A stretch of DNA of 64,000 bases. Source: UBA1723 sp045641625. Its GTDB lineage: Bacteria; Bacteroidota; Bacteroidia; Bacteroidales; Paludibacteraceae. The notes below the pieces were generated by a model that made no database searches, had not been told where the DNA came from, and was given only the letters and a program-made list of their open reading frames with translations. Both the position numbers and the translations under genes were made by a program. Location of the stretch: NCBI GenBank assembly GCA_045641625.1, contig JAZUHH010000017.1, positions 124,001-188,000 of the forward strand. Reading direction: 5' to 3'. Below, in pieces: positions 36,585 to 45,353 of the stretch (positions are counted from its first letter, which is position 1; the number at the start of each line of letters is the position of its first letter).

Positions 36585-39029
36585 ATGAGAAAAAGCTTTA
36601 TCACTGCACTGTTGACACTATTCTCAGCAGTATCCGCACTTGCATTCAACATCAACAATATCAACAAAATAAATATTGGCTCACTTACGCAGAAACAGCT
36701 TAAGGAGATTAAGATTGCCTATAACAACACCGGCATGGACATGGACAATTTCGTGCCTTTTGCAAAATCAAAGGGAATGAACCAGTCAGACGCCGAACTG
36801 CTAAAGGAGAAAATCGAAAGCTTAGAGGACAAGGACTCCCAAAACTCGGCTGAGATTTCAAATGCACAAAAGCAGGTGGGAGAAAGAATCGCCAATGACT
36901 TGAGAAACTCTGAGAGCAACGAAACAGAGAGCACTTCCAACATCTTCGGCTTCGACATGTTCAGCAACTCTAAGATGAGCTTTGCTCCAAGCCAGAACAT
37001 GCCTACTCCAAAGAACTACATCATCGGACCTGGCGACATGCTTGTTGTCGATGTGTACGGATATTCGGAAAACACGATGCAGCTTACCGTCTCGTCGGAA
37101 GGAACAGTAAGAATACCGAACATAGGCCCTATTCAGGTCAACGGAATTTCGATTGAGGCTGCAGAAAAGAAAATAAAGAAGAGCTTGTCTCAAATCTACA
37201 GTTCAATAAATACAGGGCACACTCAGGTTTCCGTGACTATCGGCAACATCAAGAGCATAAACGTATTCATCACTGGAAACGTAAGAAATCCAGGCACTTA
37301 CACCCTTTCTTCACTTTCTACAGTTTACAATGCCCTTTATGCATGTGCGGGTCCTAGCGAAAGCGGTTCATTAAGAAACATCAAAGTTGTGAGAGGTGGC
37401 AAGGATCTTGCGACAATAGACCTTTACACATTCCTTACAAGCGGAAATCTTTCGGACAACATCTCGTTGAAGGACCAGGACGTTATCTATGTACCTAACT
37501 ATGGCATCCGAGTTAGCATCGAGGGAGCTACAAAGCATTCCGGAATCTTCGAGATGAAGGATGGAGAGACTTTAAAGGACCTGCTAGCCTACGCAGGAGG
37601 TTTCACAGAGGATGCCTACCAGAACAGAATCACAGTACAGAGGACAACAGACAAAGAGCGCAGCGTAGCCGACGTTTCCAAGGAGCTGTTCCCAATGTTC
37701 AAACTCCAGACAGGAGACCAGTTCATCGTATCTGAAGTTCTGAACAAGTTTACCAACAGAGTGCAGATCAAGGGAAGCGTGTTCCGCCCCGGACCTTATG
37801 CCTTGGAGGAAGGCATGACTTTGGCTGACCTTATCAAGAAGGCTGACGGATTGAAGGAAGACGCGTACATGGAACGAGCAACTGTGACACGACTTCGCGA
37901 TGACCTTACTCCGGAGCTTATAAACTTCAACGTCAAGGATTTGATAGATGGAAAGTTCAACATGCTTCTAAAGAGAGAGGACGAGGTAACAATAGGAAGC
38001 AACAAGGACTTGGAGGAGCAGAAAACTGTCCGCATCTATGGACAAGTGCTTGTTCCAGGCCAATACCCATACTACGAGAACATGACCGTAAAGGATCTTA
38101 TATTCCTTGCCCGCGGCTTCAAGGAGTTCGCCGAAACTGACAAGATCGAGCTTACTCGCAAGATCAAAGACGACACAAAACTAAAGGAGAACAATGAGAA
38201 GGTCGAGGTCAAGGTGCTTTCAATAGACAGAGAACTTGTTGCAGGAGACGATGCCGACATCAAGCTTGAGCCTAATGACATGATTTCAGTAAGACTGAAA
38301 GAAGGTGTCGAAGGCACGAAGTCAATGAGCATTATGGGAGAGGTTCGTTCCCCTGGAGACTACGTGATCGTCAGCAAGAGAGAAAGAATCTCTGACATTC
38401 TTGCACGCACCGGTGGACTTACTTCATACGCATACGCAAAGGGGGCATTCTTGATTCGTAGCGGCGAGCGCACTGCAGCCGAGCAGATGAGAGACAAGAA
38501 GATCCTTGAAAACCTTGCAGAGGACAAAGAGGACAGAGAGGAACTTTTGCAGGAGCTAAAGAACCGCGTTGATTTGGTCGGCATAAGGCTTGACTTCATC
38601 ATCAAGCACCCAGGTTCGGATGAGGACATATTTGTCGAGAACGGAGACATGATCTTTGTGCCAAAGGAACTTCAGACATTCACAGTTTCAGGTCACGTCC
38701 AAATCCCTGGAATGCAGATATACAGAAGCAAATCCCTAAGAAAAGCAGTCAAGCATGCAGGAGGCTGGGATTCTAACGCTCACAAAAAGGGAACATACGT
38801 TGCCTACGCAAACGGAGATATCAAAGGCACAGGAAAATTCCTATGGATGAAAAACTATCCAGCTGTAGAGCCAGGAGCTCACATATACATTCCTGACAAC
38901 CAGGTTGACAGGGAAAAGGTGCGCACAAACATGACTTTCTTCACAACAATCCTAAGTTCGCTGATTTCTGCAGGTTCTGTAGCTGTATCTTCGTTGGTTG
39001 TTGTAACTAACATGAAAAAAAATCAATAA
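36585..39029 (+). CDS. Wza-like polysaccharide export protein with repeated SLBB domains
   Basis: An 814-residue outer-membrane export protein. Signal peptide 1-20 without a lipobox Cys, an alpha-helical linker (about 30-110), the polysaccharide export domain (about 140-225: YIIGPGDMLVVDVYGYSEN, STVYNALYACAGPS), then at least four further SLBB beta-grasp repeats (each with a GDQFIV, GQVLVPGQYPY or GEVRSPGDYV-type strand), and a C-terminal helix (SSLISAGSVAVSSLVVV). This is about twice the length of E. coli Wza; longer multi-SLBB forms are common in Bacteroidetes. It would form the outer-membrane channel of a surface polysaccharide or glycolipid. It heads a nine-gene operon, followed by a Wzz-like gene after 18 bases. 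Confidence 0.9.
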   Translation: MRKSFITALLTLFSAVSALAFNINNINKINIGSLTQKQLKEIKIAYNNTGMDMDNFVPFAKSKGMNQSDAELLKEKIESLEDKDSQNSAEISNAQKQVGERIANDLRNSESNETESTSNIFGFDMFSNSKMSFAPSQNMPTPKNYIIGPGDMLVVDVYGYSENTMQLTVSSEGTVRIPNIGPIQVNGISIEAAEKKIKKSLSQIYSSINTGHTQVSVTIGNIKSINVFITGNVRNPGTYTLSSLSTVYNALYACAGPSESGSLRNIKVVRGGKDLATIDLYTFLTSGNLSDNISLKDQDVIYVPNYGIRVSIEGATKHSGIFEMKDGETLKDLLAYAGGFTEDAYQNRITVQRTTDKERSVADVSKELFPMFKLQTGDQFIVSEVLNKFTNRVQIKGSVFRPGPYALEEGMTLADLIKKADGLKEDAYMERATVTRLRDDLTPELINFNVKDLIDGKFNMLLKREDEVTIGSNKDLEEQKTVRIYGQVLVPGQYPYYENMTVKDLIFLARGFKEFAETDKIELTRKIKDDTKLKENNEKVEVKVLSIDRELVAGDDADIKLEPNDMISVRLKEGVEGTKSMSIMGEVRSPGDYVIVSKRERISDILARTGGLTSYAYAKGAFLIRSGERTAAEQMRDKKILENLAEDKEDREELLQELKNRVDLVGIRLDFIIKHPGSDEDIFVENGDMIFVPKELQTFTVSGHVQIPGMQIYRSKSLRKAVKHAGGWDSNAHKKGTYVAYANGDIKGTGKFLWMKNYPAVEPGAHIYIPDNQVDREKVRTNMTFFTTILSSLISAGSVAVSSLVVVTNMKKNQ

Positions 39030-39047
39030 AAAGATAAAGATTCTGTT

Positions 39048-40184
39048 ATGGCTGACATTTATGATTTTTATGACAAAAACACGTCAAAGAATCCCATTTC
39101 CATTGTAAGCATTTGCAACAAGACACTAGAGATCTCTTCATTTATTTGGAACAAGAAACTGATTGTAGTCATTGCCGGAGTGCTTGGTGCCATCATAGGA
39201 CTTGTTTCAGCCTTGATCCAGAAAGTTGACTACACTGCCACATACAAGTTCACCATCGAAAGCAAGTCCGGTGAAGGCGTAGGAAGTGGTATCCTTTCTT
39301 TGGTAGGTCTTGGATCAAATGACGGGGCGAGTGCCTTTTCTGGGAATAACTTGATGGGCCTCATACAGAGCAGAACCATGGTCGAGAATGCGCTTCTTTC
39401 TCCTATATCTGTTAATGGAGACAGCATGACAATAATAGAATACAAATTTGTATGCGACAGCATCAGAGAAAAGTGTAAGACATACGAACCAGAAGAAAAT
39501 GCCAAGACAGTCTCTGTCTGCGAAATTCACTATCCAGTTGGACAAAAGAGAAGCACTTTCTCCAGAGTGCAGGACTCTCTGCTTATGCTGACTTCTTCAC
39601 AACTTTTGCAAAAGAGCATTAATGTTGAAAAAACTGATAAAAAATATAATTTCGTTAACTTCTCTTTCACATCAAAGGACGAGTCTTTCTCAAAGATATT
39701 TGCGACTGCCCTTTTGAAAGAGGTCAACGATTTCTATATTGCAACACGCACAGAACGCACGAACACCAACATCAAGAGTTTCAGCGTCCGTGCAGACTCC
39801 ATACGCAACGAGATGAATAAAGCCCTATATCGCGTGGCAAGTGTTCGTGATGCAAACCTAAACGGAGTTGCAAAGGTACAGGTCGAAAGACTAAAGTACG
39901 AGACAGAAGCCCGAATCAACAGCGAAGCATACACCGAGATAATGAAAAATATCGAGGTTATGAAACTTGATTTGGCAAGGGAAACTCCGCTCATCAAGGT
40001 CATTGACGAACCAATCTACCCTCTGATGAACAACAAGAAGGGCAAGCTTGCTTCCATGATCAAGTTCGGACTGGCTCTAGGATTTCTGGCTGTAATCGGA
40101 CTGATAATCATGTACTACGTCAACTCCATCAAGGCGGAGATGAAGGAGAAGGAATCTAACGCTCTGGATACAGTTAGAGAATAA
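39048..40184 (+). CDS. Wzz-like chain-length determinant / export inner-membrane protein
   Basis: A 378-residue inner-membrane protein with a transmembrane helix near each end (about 36-56 and 345-368) and a large periplasmic coiled region between, the plan of Wzz/PCP proteins. Typical features: LISFIW-type start, VDYTATYKFTIES after the first helix, and a Pro-containing second segment (DEPIYPLMNNKKGK) just before the last helix. No tyrosine-kinase domain. It should set the chain length of, or connect to, the material exported by the preceding Wza-like protein. The ketosynthase gene follows after nine bases. Confidence 0.88.
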   Translation: MADIYDFYDKNTSKNPISIVSICNKTLEISSFIWNKKLIVVIAGVLGAIIGLVSALIQKVDYTATYKFTIESKSGEGVGSGILSLVGLGSNDGASAFSGNNLMGLIQSRTMVENALLSPISVNGDSMTIIEYKFVCDSIREKCKTYEPEENAKTVSVCEIHYPVGQKRSTFSRVQDSLLMLTSSQLLQKSINVEKTDKKYNFVNFSFTSKDESFSKIFATALLKEVNDFYIATRTERTNTNIKSFSVRADSIRNEMNKALYRVASVRDANLNGVAKVQVERLKYETEARINSEAYTEIMKNIEVMKLDLARETPLIKVIDEPIYPLMNNKKGKLASMIKFGLALGFLAVIGLIIMYYVNSIKAEMKEKESNALDTVRE

Positions 40185-40193
40185 AAAACAGAG

Positions 40194-42179
40194 ATGCCTA
40201 CTTCCCATTTCATACTTAGTGTTGGCGCAATCAGTGCTTTGAACTATAAGAATCACTCTCATTCCGATGGTGATTCTTTAACTATATCCAGAGAACACCA
40301 TATCGTCAAGACTGCCCATAAAGTTCCGGTAGGAGAAATAAAGCTGAGCAACGAGGATTTGTTCAAGCAGCTTTCGTCATGCAAGTATTTTGACTCATCA
40401 CGAAGCTACACCCGAACTACCCTTCTTGCCTTGACTGCAATATGCAGAGTTCTTGAGAAGGAAGAAATACTGAATTCCATAAAGGGCAAGAAGATTGCTG
40501 TCTTTAACGGAACTACAGCAGGAGGCATAGACAGAAGCGAAAACTTCTATTTCAACTATAAGGACGGAAAAGAACTTGACACTAACGACATAATAGGGCA
40601 CGATCCGGCAGACTCGACAATACAGATCTCCAATTTTCTAGAAAGAGCCGGAGCTGAAGTCACATACTATTCTACCATTAGCACAGCATGCTCTTCATCG
40701 ACTGTCGCTATTGAAGAAGGACTGAAAGCTCTTGATTTCGGAGACTTCGACTACGTCATTTGTGGAGGAGTTGATCCCTTGTCAAAGTTTACCATTAACG
40801 GATTCAAGTCTTTGGGTATCTATTCGGAAGAAACTTGCAAACCTTTCGACGCAGAAAGAGATGGACTAAACCTAGGAGAAGGCGCTGCTTATCTTCTTAT
40901 TGGCAAAGACGCAAACAAAACACTTGGAGAAATCCTTAGCTGCGAATCATCAAGCGATGCCTACCACCAGACAGCCACAAGTCCCGAGGCAACAGGTCCT
41001 ATTCTTGCAATGAAGAAAGCGATCAGCACGGCAGGCATTAACCCAAACGAAATTAAATACATAAACGCACACGGCACAGCGACTCCTAACAATGACGAGA
41101 GCGAAGCTACTGCCATGCTAAGCGTATTTAACGGAAACGTACCTAGTTTCTCCTCAACAAAATGCTACACAGGGCACACGTTGGGAGCAAGCGGAGCAAT
41201 AGAGGCGGCCTTGTGCGTTGGCTTCAACAAAAAGGAATACAGTATCGACCTTCCCACTTTATCATTCAAGAAGGTTGATTCAAAAGGTATAAAACCTTTG
41301 GTCAAGAAAACTTGCATTGAAAAAGGCTGTGTCATGAGCAACTCTTTCGGCTTCGGTGGCGGAGGAAGCAGCCTTATAATGAACTTCGGAGATTCCAAAG
41401 CCTGCAAATCTGCAAGCTACAAAAGAGATTCATACATAACATTCATTTCCGACAATCAGGACAACACAGCAAACATTCCCGCCAACTTGCGCAGAAGAAT
41501 GAGCAAGATGACCAAAGGAGGAGTTGCAGTGGCACTTGAAACTGACATAGAATTTGACGCACTCCACGTCGCATTGGGCTTAGGTTCGATTTCGGACACA
41601 GAGAAATTCTTGGAGAGCGTATATTCTTCGAATGAAGAGCTTCCCAACCCAACGTCCTTCATCCAGAGCACTTTCAACACTCTGGCAGGCAACATTACGC
41701 AAATCAAGCAGAACCATTCTCCCGCAATTACGTTTGTCAACCGTTCCCTTTCGCTGTACAACGCAATAGTGGAAGCGACATGGAGAATAAACGAAGGTGC
41801 GGAAAACATTCTCGTTGTTGCTGCAGAAGAAGGAAGCGAAATCTCTAACCACGCGCTTTCCATGCTGAACCTGAAAAGCATTACGAACAAGGCCTATTCC
41901 TTCGTCATTTCTTCAGCACCACTTTCCGAGAAGTCTGCCAAAGTCGAAATATACAACAAAGACAATCACAGCTCTCTTTGGGTTGGAAAGAAAGACGACT
42001 TGGACGAAATCGGGAACAACATCGGATCAATTGCAATCTGCGGAGAATTGGAAGGGCAAATGCTGCACGATGCGGAAAGTCTCAAAACAGCGTTGGAGTG
42101 CATGAAAAACGAAGCAACAATTGTCGGTTCCTATGAAGGACAAGGCAAACATTACTTACACTTATGTCGCAATATATAA
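40194..42179 (+). CDS. Ketoacyl synthase fused to a chain-length-factor-like domain (ApeO-ApeC-like)
   Basis: A 661-residue two-domain protein. Residues 1 to about 400 form a full condensing enzyme of the FabF type with Cys166 (STACSSST), His293 (NAHGTAT) and His328 (YTGHTLGASGA) and the NSFGFGGGGSS end. Residues about 415-661 form a second, degenerate ketosynthase-like domain that begins RRRMSKMTKGGVAVALET and matches the ketoacyl-synt_2/ApeC pattern (NPTSFIQSTFNTLAGNITQI); it has no active-site Cys (VNRSLSLYNAI at that place), as in chain-length factors. In known aryl polyene clusters these are separate proteins. It would elongate a polyene or resorcinol-type chain on an ACP. It overlaps the next gene by 16 bases. 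Confidence 0.85.
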   Translation: MPTSHFILSVGAISALNYKNHSHSDGDSLTISREHHIVKTAHKVPVGEIKLSNEDLFKQLSSCKYFDSSRSYTRTTLLALTAICRVLEKEEILNSIKGKKIAVFNGTTAGGIDRSENFYFNYKDGKELDTNDIIGHDPADSTIQISNFLERAGAEVTYYSTISTACSSSTVAIEEGLKALDFGDFDYVICGGVDPLSKFTINGFKSLGIYSEETCKPFDAERDGLNLGEGAAYLLIGKDANKTLGEILSCESSSDAYHQTATSPEATGPILAMKKAISTAGINPNEIKYINAHGTATPNNDESEATAMLSVFNGNVPSFSSTKCYTGHTLGASGAIEAALCVGFNKKEYSIDLPTLSFKKVDSKGIKPLVKKTCIEKGCVMSNSFGFGGGGSSLIMNFGDSKACKSASYKRDSYITFISDNQDNTANIPANLRRRMSKMTKGGVAVALETDIEFDALHVALGLGSISDTEKFLESVYSSNEELPNPTSFIQSTFNTLAGNITQIKQNHSPAITFVNRSLSLYNAIVEATWRINEGAENILVVAAEEGSEISNHALSMLNLKSITNKAYSFVISSAPLSEKSAKVEIYNKDNHSSLWVGKKDDLDEIGNNIGSIAICGELEGQMLHDAESLKTALECMKNEATIVGSYEGQGKHYLHLCRNI

Positions 42180-42847
42180 TAATAAGTATAGTTGTCCTTT
42201 GCATTCTTGCATTTCTTGTCTGGAGTGCTGCAGATATCGACAGCAACATTTATGTGAAGTCGTTTTGCAAACTTCCGACAGAAGAAAAAAAAGTTGCCCT
42301 TACATTCGACGACGGTCCAGAAGAAGGTATAACAGAAGAAGTTCTTGAAATCCTAAAAGAGTACGGCGCAACAGCCACTTTTTTCTGCATCGGAGAGAAA
42401 ATTAGCAGGAATTCGGCCATTTTTAAACAAATTTTAACAAATGGACACACATTAGGCAATCATTCATACCATCACAAAGATAATTTTTCTATACTTTTGC
42501 CACAACAAATGAGAGTTGAGATTGACAAGTGCAGCGAAATTATCTCGGAACTGTCTGGTAAAGAAGTTCGATACTTTCGTCCTCCCCTTGGAGTTACTAA
42601 CCCAATGCTGGCTCTTGCATTGAGAGGCACAACAATGAAAGTCATTGGTTGGAACGTCAGACCTTTCGACACTTCTCTAAACGATGCAGAGGAAGTGTTC
42701 AGACGAGTTAAAAGGAAGGTAAAGCCAGGGAGCATCATTCTTCTGCACGACAGAATGAAGCAGACACCCAAGGCACTCAGACTTATTTTGGATTATTTAA
42801 TAAAAGAGAATTATAAAGTGGCAAACATAGAAGAATTTATTAACTAG
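42164..42847 (+). CDS. NodB-type polysaccharide deacetylase, membrane anchored
   Basis: A 227-residue protein with an N-terminal signal anchor (about 4-22) and a NodB domain. Motifs: LTFDDGP (Asp49, Asp50), HSYHH (metal ligands His100 and His104), RPPLGVTNP, and a C-terminal LLHD. This is the metal-dependent deacetylase active site acting on N- or O-acetyl groups of sugars, outside the cytoplasmic membrane. Such a gene also occurs in Bacteroidetes flexirubin-type clusters. The ATG at 42164 lies inside the end of the ketosynthase gene, so the two are coupled. Confidence 0.9.
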   Translation: MSQYIIISIVVLCILAFLVWSAADIDSNIYVKSFCKLPTEEKKVALTFDDGPEEGITEEVLEILKEYGATATFFCIGEKISRNSAIFKQILTNGHTLGNHSYHHKDNFSILLPQQMRVEIDKCSEIISELSGKEVRYFRPPLGVTNPMLALALRGTTMKVIGWNVRPFDTSLNDAEEVFRRVKRKVKPGSIILLHDRMKQTPKALRLILDYLIKENYKVANIEEFIN

Positions 42848-42862
42848 AAACATAATTTTGAA

Positions 42863-43531
42863 ATGAGAAATATATTTAGAACTCTATTCTTGAGCGTTGC
42901 TTTGCTAGTATCAGCATCAACATTCGCTCAGCCTGCCGGTTACAATAAGGTTGCTTCTGCCGATGAATTCAAGAACGGAATGTTGAATTCAGCAAAGACA
43001 ATGACGTCTATGCAGAGTGATTTCAAGCAGGTAAAACATATTGTTGGAATGCCAAAGAACATCGAACAGACTGGTAAGTTCTACTTCAAGAAGGACGACA
43101 AGCTGTTCCTTGACTACCTTACTCCTATGAAGTCGCAGATCATCATGAACGGATCAAAGATCTGTATCGTGAGCGGAGGACAGAAGAAGTCTATCGACGC
43201 AAACGGAAACCCTGCAGTGGCTAACCTAAAGAACATGCTTTCTTCTTGTCTTTCTGGTCAGTTGCCAACAAACTCTAAGGACGTCAGTCTAATTGTGTAC
43301 GAAAACACTAACCAGTACCTAGTTTACGTTACACCTAAGACAGAGGCTTTCACAAAGAAGAATGACCATATCGAGGTAACAATCGAGAAGAACTCTTACA
43401 ACATCTTGAGCGTAAAGATTATCGAGAAGTCCAAGAACGCAAGTTCAAAGGACTCGAGCTACCAGGAGTTCACTTTCTCTAACATGCAGAAGAACGTCTC
43501 TATCGACGACAAGAAATTTAGCGTACAGTGA
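42863..43531 (+). CDS. LolA-like outer-membrane lipoprotein carrier
   Basis: A 222-residue periplasmic protein with signal peptide MRNIFRTLFLSVALLVSASTFAQ and the LolA fold (TMTSMQSDFKQVKHIVGMPK, then GKFYFKKDDKLFLDYLTPMKSQIIMNGSKI). LolA carries lipoproteins across the periplasm; paralogues of it occur in aryl polyene clusters, where they are thought to carry the lipid. It ends in TGA, one of only two TGA terminators in the window, with TAA three codons later; the next gene starts with GTG overlapping this stop. Whether it is the housekeeping LolA or a pathway-specific copy cannot be decided, though context favours the latter. Confidence 0.85.
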   Translation: MRNIFRTLFLSVALLVSASTFAQPAGYNKVASADEFKNGMLNSAKTMTSMQSDFKQVKHIVGMPKNIEQTGKFYFKKDDKLFLDYLTPMKSQIIMNGSKICIVSGGQKKSIDANGNPAVANLKNMLSSCLSGQLPTNSKDVSLIVYENTNQYLVYVTPKTEAFTKKNDHIEVTIEKNSYNILSVKIIEKSKNASSKDSSYQEFTFSNMQKNVSIDDKKFSVQ

Positions 43532-44175
43532 AAAAACTAACACTCAAGGCTTTAAGCCCACTATTTTGTCTGGGCATCCTGACTTTCTCGGGATGCTCAG
43601 ACAAAACATTTTCTGCCATGGAGCAGAGCAAATGCGGCAAATACGAGCGAACTGAGCTCTACCCTCTGCTCAGCAATGACGGAGACAACGTCATGTTCAA
43701 CATGAACCTGACTTACAAGGACCTTTCGATGGACGGGTTCCTGGTTGCCACTTTGGAGAAAGGAGAGAACGGAGAAGAATCAATCCATGCAGTATGCACT
43801 GCCTTCATGGGAATGACGCTGTTTGACTTCACAATCACGGACAAGGACTTTGTGGTCAATTCGTGCATGGAGCAGCTTGACAACAAGTTCATAATCCGCA
43901 TTCTAAGAAAGGACCTTGCAACCCTATTCACAAGAAACGTGGGAAAGACATTCAAGGCCAAAAAGTACGTCCACAAGAACTTCCCGCAGACAAAATACGG
44001 CTTCAAGATGCGAACTTCAACCGGCCGCACAAAGTACATGGCTGACAACGAGAAGAAGATGCTTGACCATACTTGCGTTTCCGGAGGAATTCTGCGCGCC
44101 GAGATAGACTACTCGGACGAGAATATTGTAATCACCCACCCTAAGCTCGGACTTAGGCTGAGCCTTGCCAAATAA
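43528..44175 (+). CDS. Unassigned lipoprotein of the export/lipid operon
   Basis: A 215-residue lipoprotein (lipobox TFSGC, Cys23). The body is beta-rich (VMFNMNLTYKDLSMDGFLVATLE, FDFTITDKDFVVNSC, ITHPKLGLRLSLAK) and could take the open beta-barrel fold of LolB, DUF3261 or ApeG-like proteins of aryl polyene clusters, but I do not recognise it with certainty. A GTG start overlaps the LolA stop (GTGA), showing coupling. With the LolA-like partner it could make a periplasm to outer-membrane delivery pair, as LolA does with LolB. It is followed by TAAGGAGG at its stop. Confidence 0.7.
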   Translation: MKKLTLKALSPLFCLGILTFSGCSDKTFSAMEQSKCGKYERTELYPLLSNDGDNVMFNMNLTYKDLSMDGFLVATLEKGENGEESIHAVCTAFMGMTLFDFTITDKDFVVNSCMEQLDNKFIIRILRKDLATLFTRNVGKTFKAKKYVHKNFPQTKYGFKMRTSTGRTKYMADNEKKMLDHTCVSGGILRAEIDYSDENIVITHPKLGLRLSLAK

Positions 44176-44179
44176 GGAG
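44173..44179 (+). promoter_or_regulatory. Shine-Dalgarno overlapping the lipoprotein stop (GT2 start)
   Basis: TAAGGAG(G): the stop TAA runs into AGGAGG, eight bases before the GT2 ATG. It is the same arrangement as at the hmuY-hmuR junction. Confidence 0.65.
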
Positions 44180-44187
44180 GAAAAGCC

Positions 44188-44922
44188 ATGTCCCACTGCA
44201 TCGTAATCCCAACTTTCAACAACCGCAACACGCTGGCACAAGTGGTCAACGACGCTTCGCGTTACGCTGACTGCGTCATCGTGGTCAACGACGGAAGCAC
44301 AGATGACACACTCAACGTGCTCGGAACCCTTGGCAACGGGAAGCTTAGGATAGTGTCCTACAACCAGAACAAGGGGAAGGGCCACGCCCTGCTCCAGGGA
44401 TTCAAGAAGGCTGAGGAACTAGGCTTCGATTACGCTGTGACAATGGACAGCGACGGACAGCACTTCGCGGAAGATATTCCGAACCTGCTCGCAAAGATTG
44501 GAGGGGAAGATGAACCTTACCTCGTTCTCGGCTCACGAAACATTGACACTCAGGAGAATATGCCGGGCAAGAACAGTTTTGCCAACAACTTCTCGAACTT
44601 CTGGTTCAAAGTCGAGACAGGACTTTCCCTACCCGACACTCAGTGCGGATTCCGAATCTACCCCGTCAAAGAGGTCAACAGGATGCACGTCTTTTCGACA
44701 AAGTACGAGGCAGAACTAGAGATGCTTGTCCGTCTGGCTTGGAGAGGAGTGAAAGTCGTGCCTTGCCCAATCAAGGTTTACTATGCTCCCGAAGGAGAGA
44801 GGGTCTCTCACTTCAGACCTTTCAAGGACTTCTCGAGAATTTCAATTCTCAACACAATACTAAGCACAATTTCCGTGCTATACATCAAACCGAGAAACCT
44901 GATAAGGAAATGGGTTGGATAA
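44188..44922 (+). CDS. Family 2 glycosyltransferase
   Basis: A 244-residue GT-A glycosyltransferase. It has CIVIPTFNN at the start, the nucleotide-binding VVNDGSTDD (33-40), and the metal-binding DSD (87-89 in MDSDGQHF), followed by LGSRN and DTQCGFRIYP acceptor-side motifs of the dolichol-phosphate-mannose-synthase/GT2 kind. No transmembrane domain, but a basic C-terminal end. In Bacteroidetes a GT2 next to DUF2062 is a recurring pair. It overlaps the DUF2062 gene by 13 bases. The sugar and acceptor are unknown. Confidence 0.88.
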   Translation: MSHCIVIPTFNNRNTLAQVVNDASRYADCVIVVNDGSTDDTLNVLGTLGNGKLRIVSYNQNKGKGHALLQGFKKAEELGFDYAVTMDSDGQHFAEDIPNLLAKIGGEDEPYLVLGSRNIDTQENMPGKNSFANNFSNFWFKVETGLSLPDTQCGFRIYPVKEVNRMHVFSTKYEAELEMLVRLAWRGVKVVPCPIKVYYAPEGERVSHFRPFKDFSRISILNTILSTISVLYIKPRNLIRKWVG

Positions 44923-45347
44923 GGAAGATAAAGGACTTTTTCGCCCAGGACTTCAAGATTGCTGACGAGAGCAACCATAAGGTCGCACTTGCCGTAGCGG
45001 TCGGCTTCGTCTTTGCGGTTCTGCCGATTTGGGGCTTCCAGATGGTCGCCGCCTTCGCCGTTGCCGGATTCATGAGGCTTAACAAGATTGTCGTGGTCGC
45101 AACTTCTAACATCAGCATTCCTCCCTTCACACCCGTATGGCTCTATTTGTCCTACATCATCGGGTGCTTCGTCTTCGGAGTCGAGAACTCGCTGGCGTTC
45201 AGCGATATAACAATAGAAGCCGTTTCCAAGAGCCTGCTCGTTTATGTGGTCGGAGCGGTCATTCTCGCCCTGCTTTTGGGGGCTACCGGCTACTGTCTCT
45301 GCTTCGGGCTTCTCGCACTTTTCAGAAAGAAAAAACAAACAAGATAG
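44910..45347 (+). CDS. DUF2062 membrane protein
   Basis: A 145-residue protein starting MGWIRKIKDFFAQDF, with the DUF2062 pattern: helices about 25-50 (VALAVAVGFVFAVLPIWGFQ), 55-85 (NISIPPFTPVWLYLSYIIG) and 105-135. The ATG at 44910 is inside the end of the GT2 gene; the frame is open further upstream, but that extension is antisense-like and has no start signal. Function is unknown; DUF2062 domains are often fused or adjacent to GT2 enzymes, suggesting a membrane partner for the glycosyltransferase. Confidence 0.82.
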   Translation: MGWIRKIKDFFAQDFKIADESNHKVALAVAVGFVFAVLPIWGFQMVAAFAVAGFMRLNKIVVVATSNISIPPFTPVWLYLSYIIGCFVFGVENSLAFSDITIEAVSKSLLVYVVGAVILALLLGATGYCLCFGLLALFRKKKQTR

Positions 45348-45353
45348 AGGAAG

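Noticed and set aside
44643..44909. Upstream extension of the DUF2062 frame
   Set aside because: It is an out-of-frame translation of the GT2 gene, and the family protein starts at the ATG at 44910.
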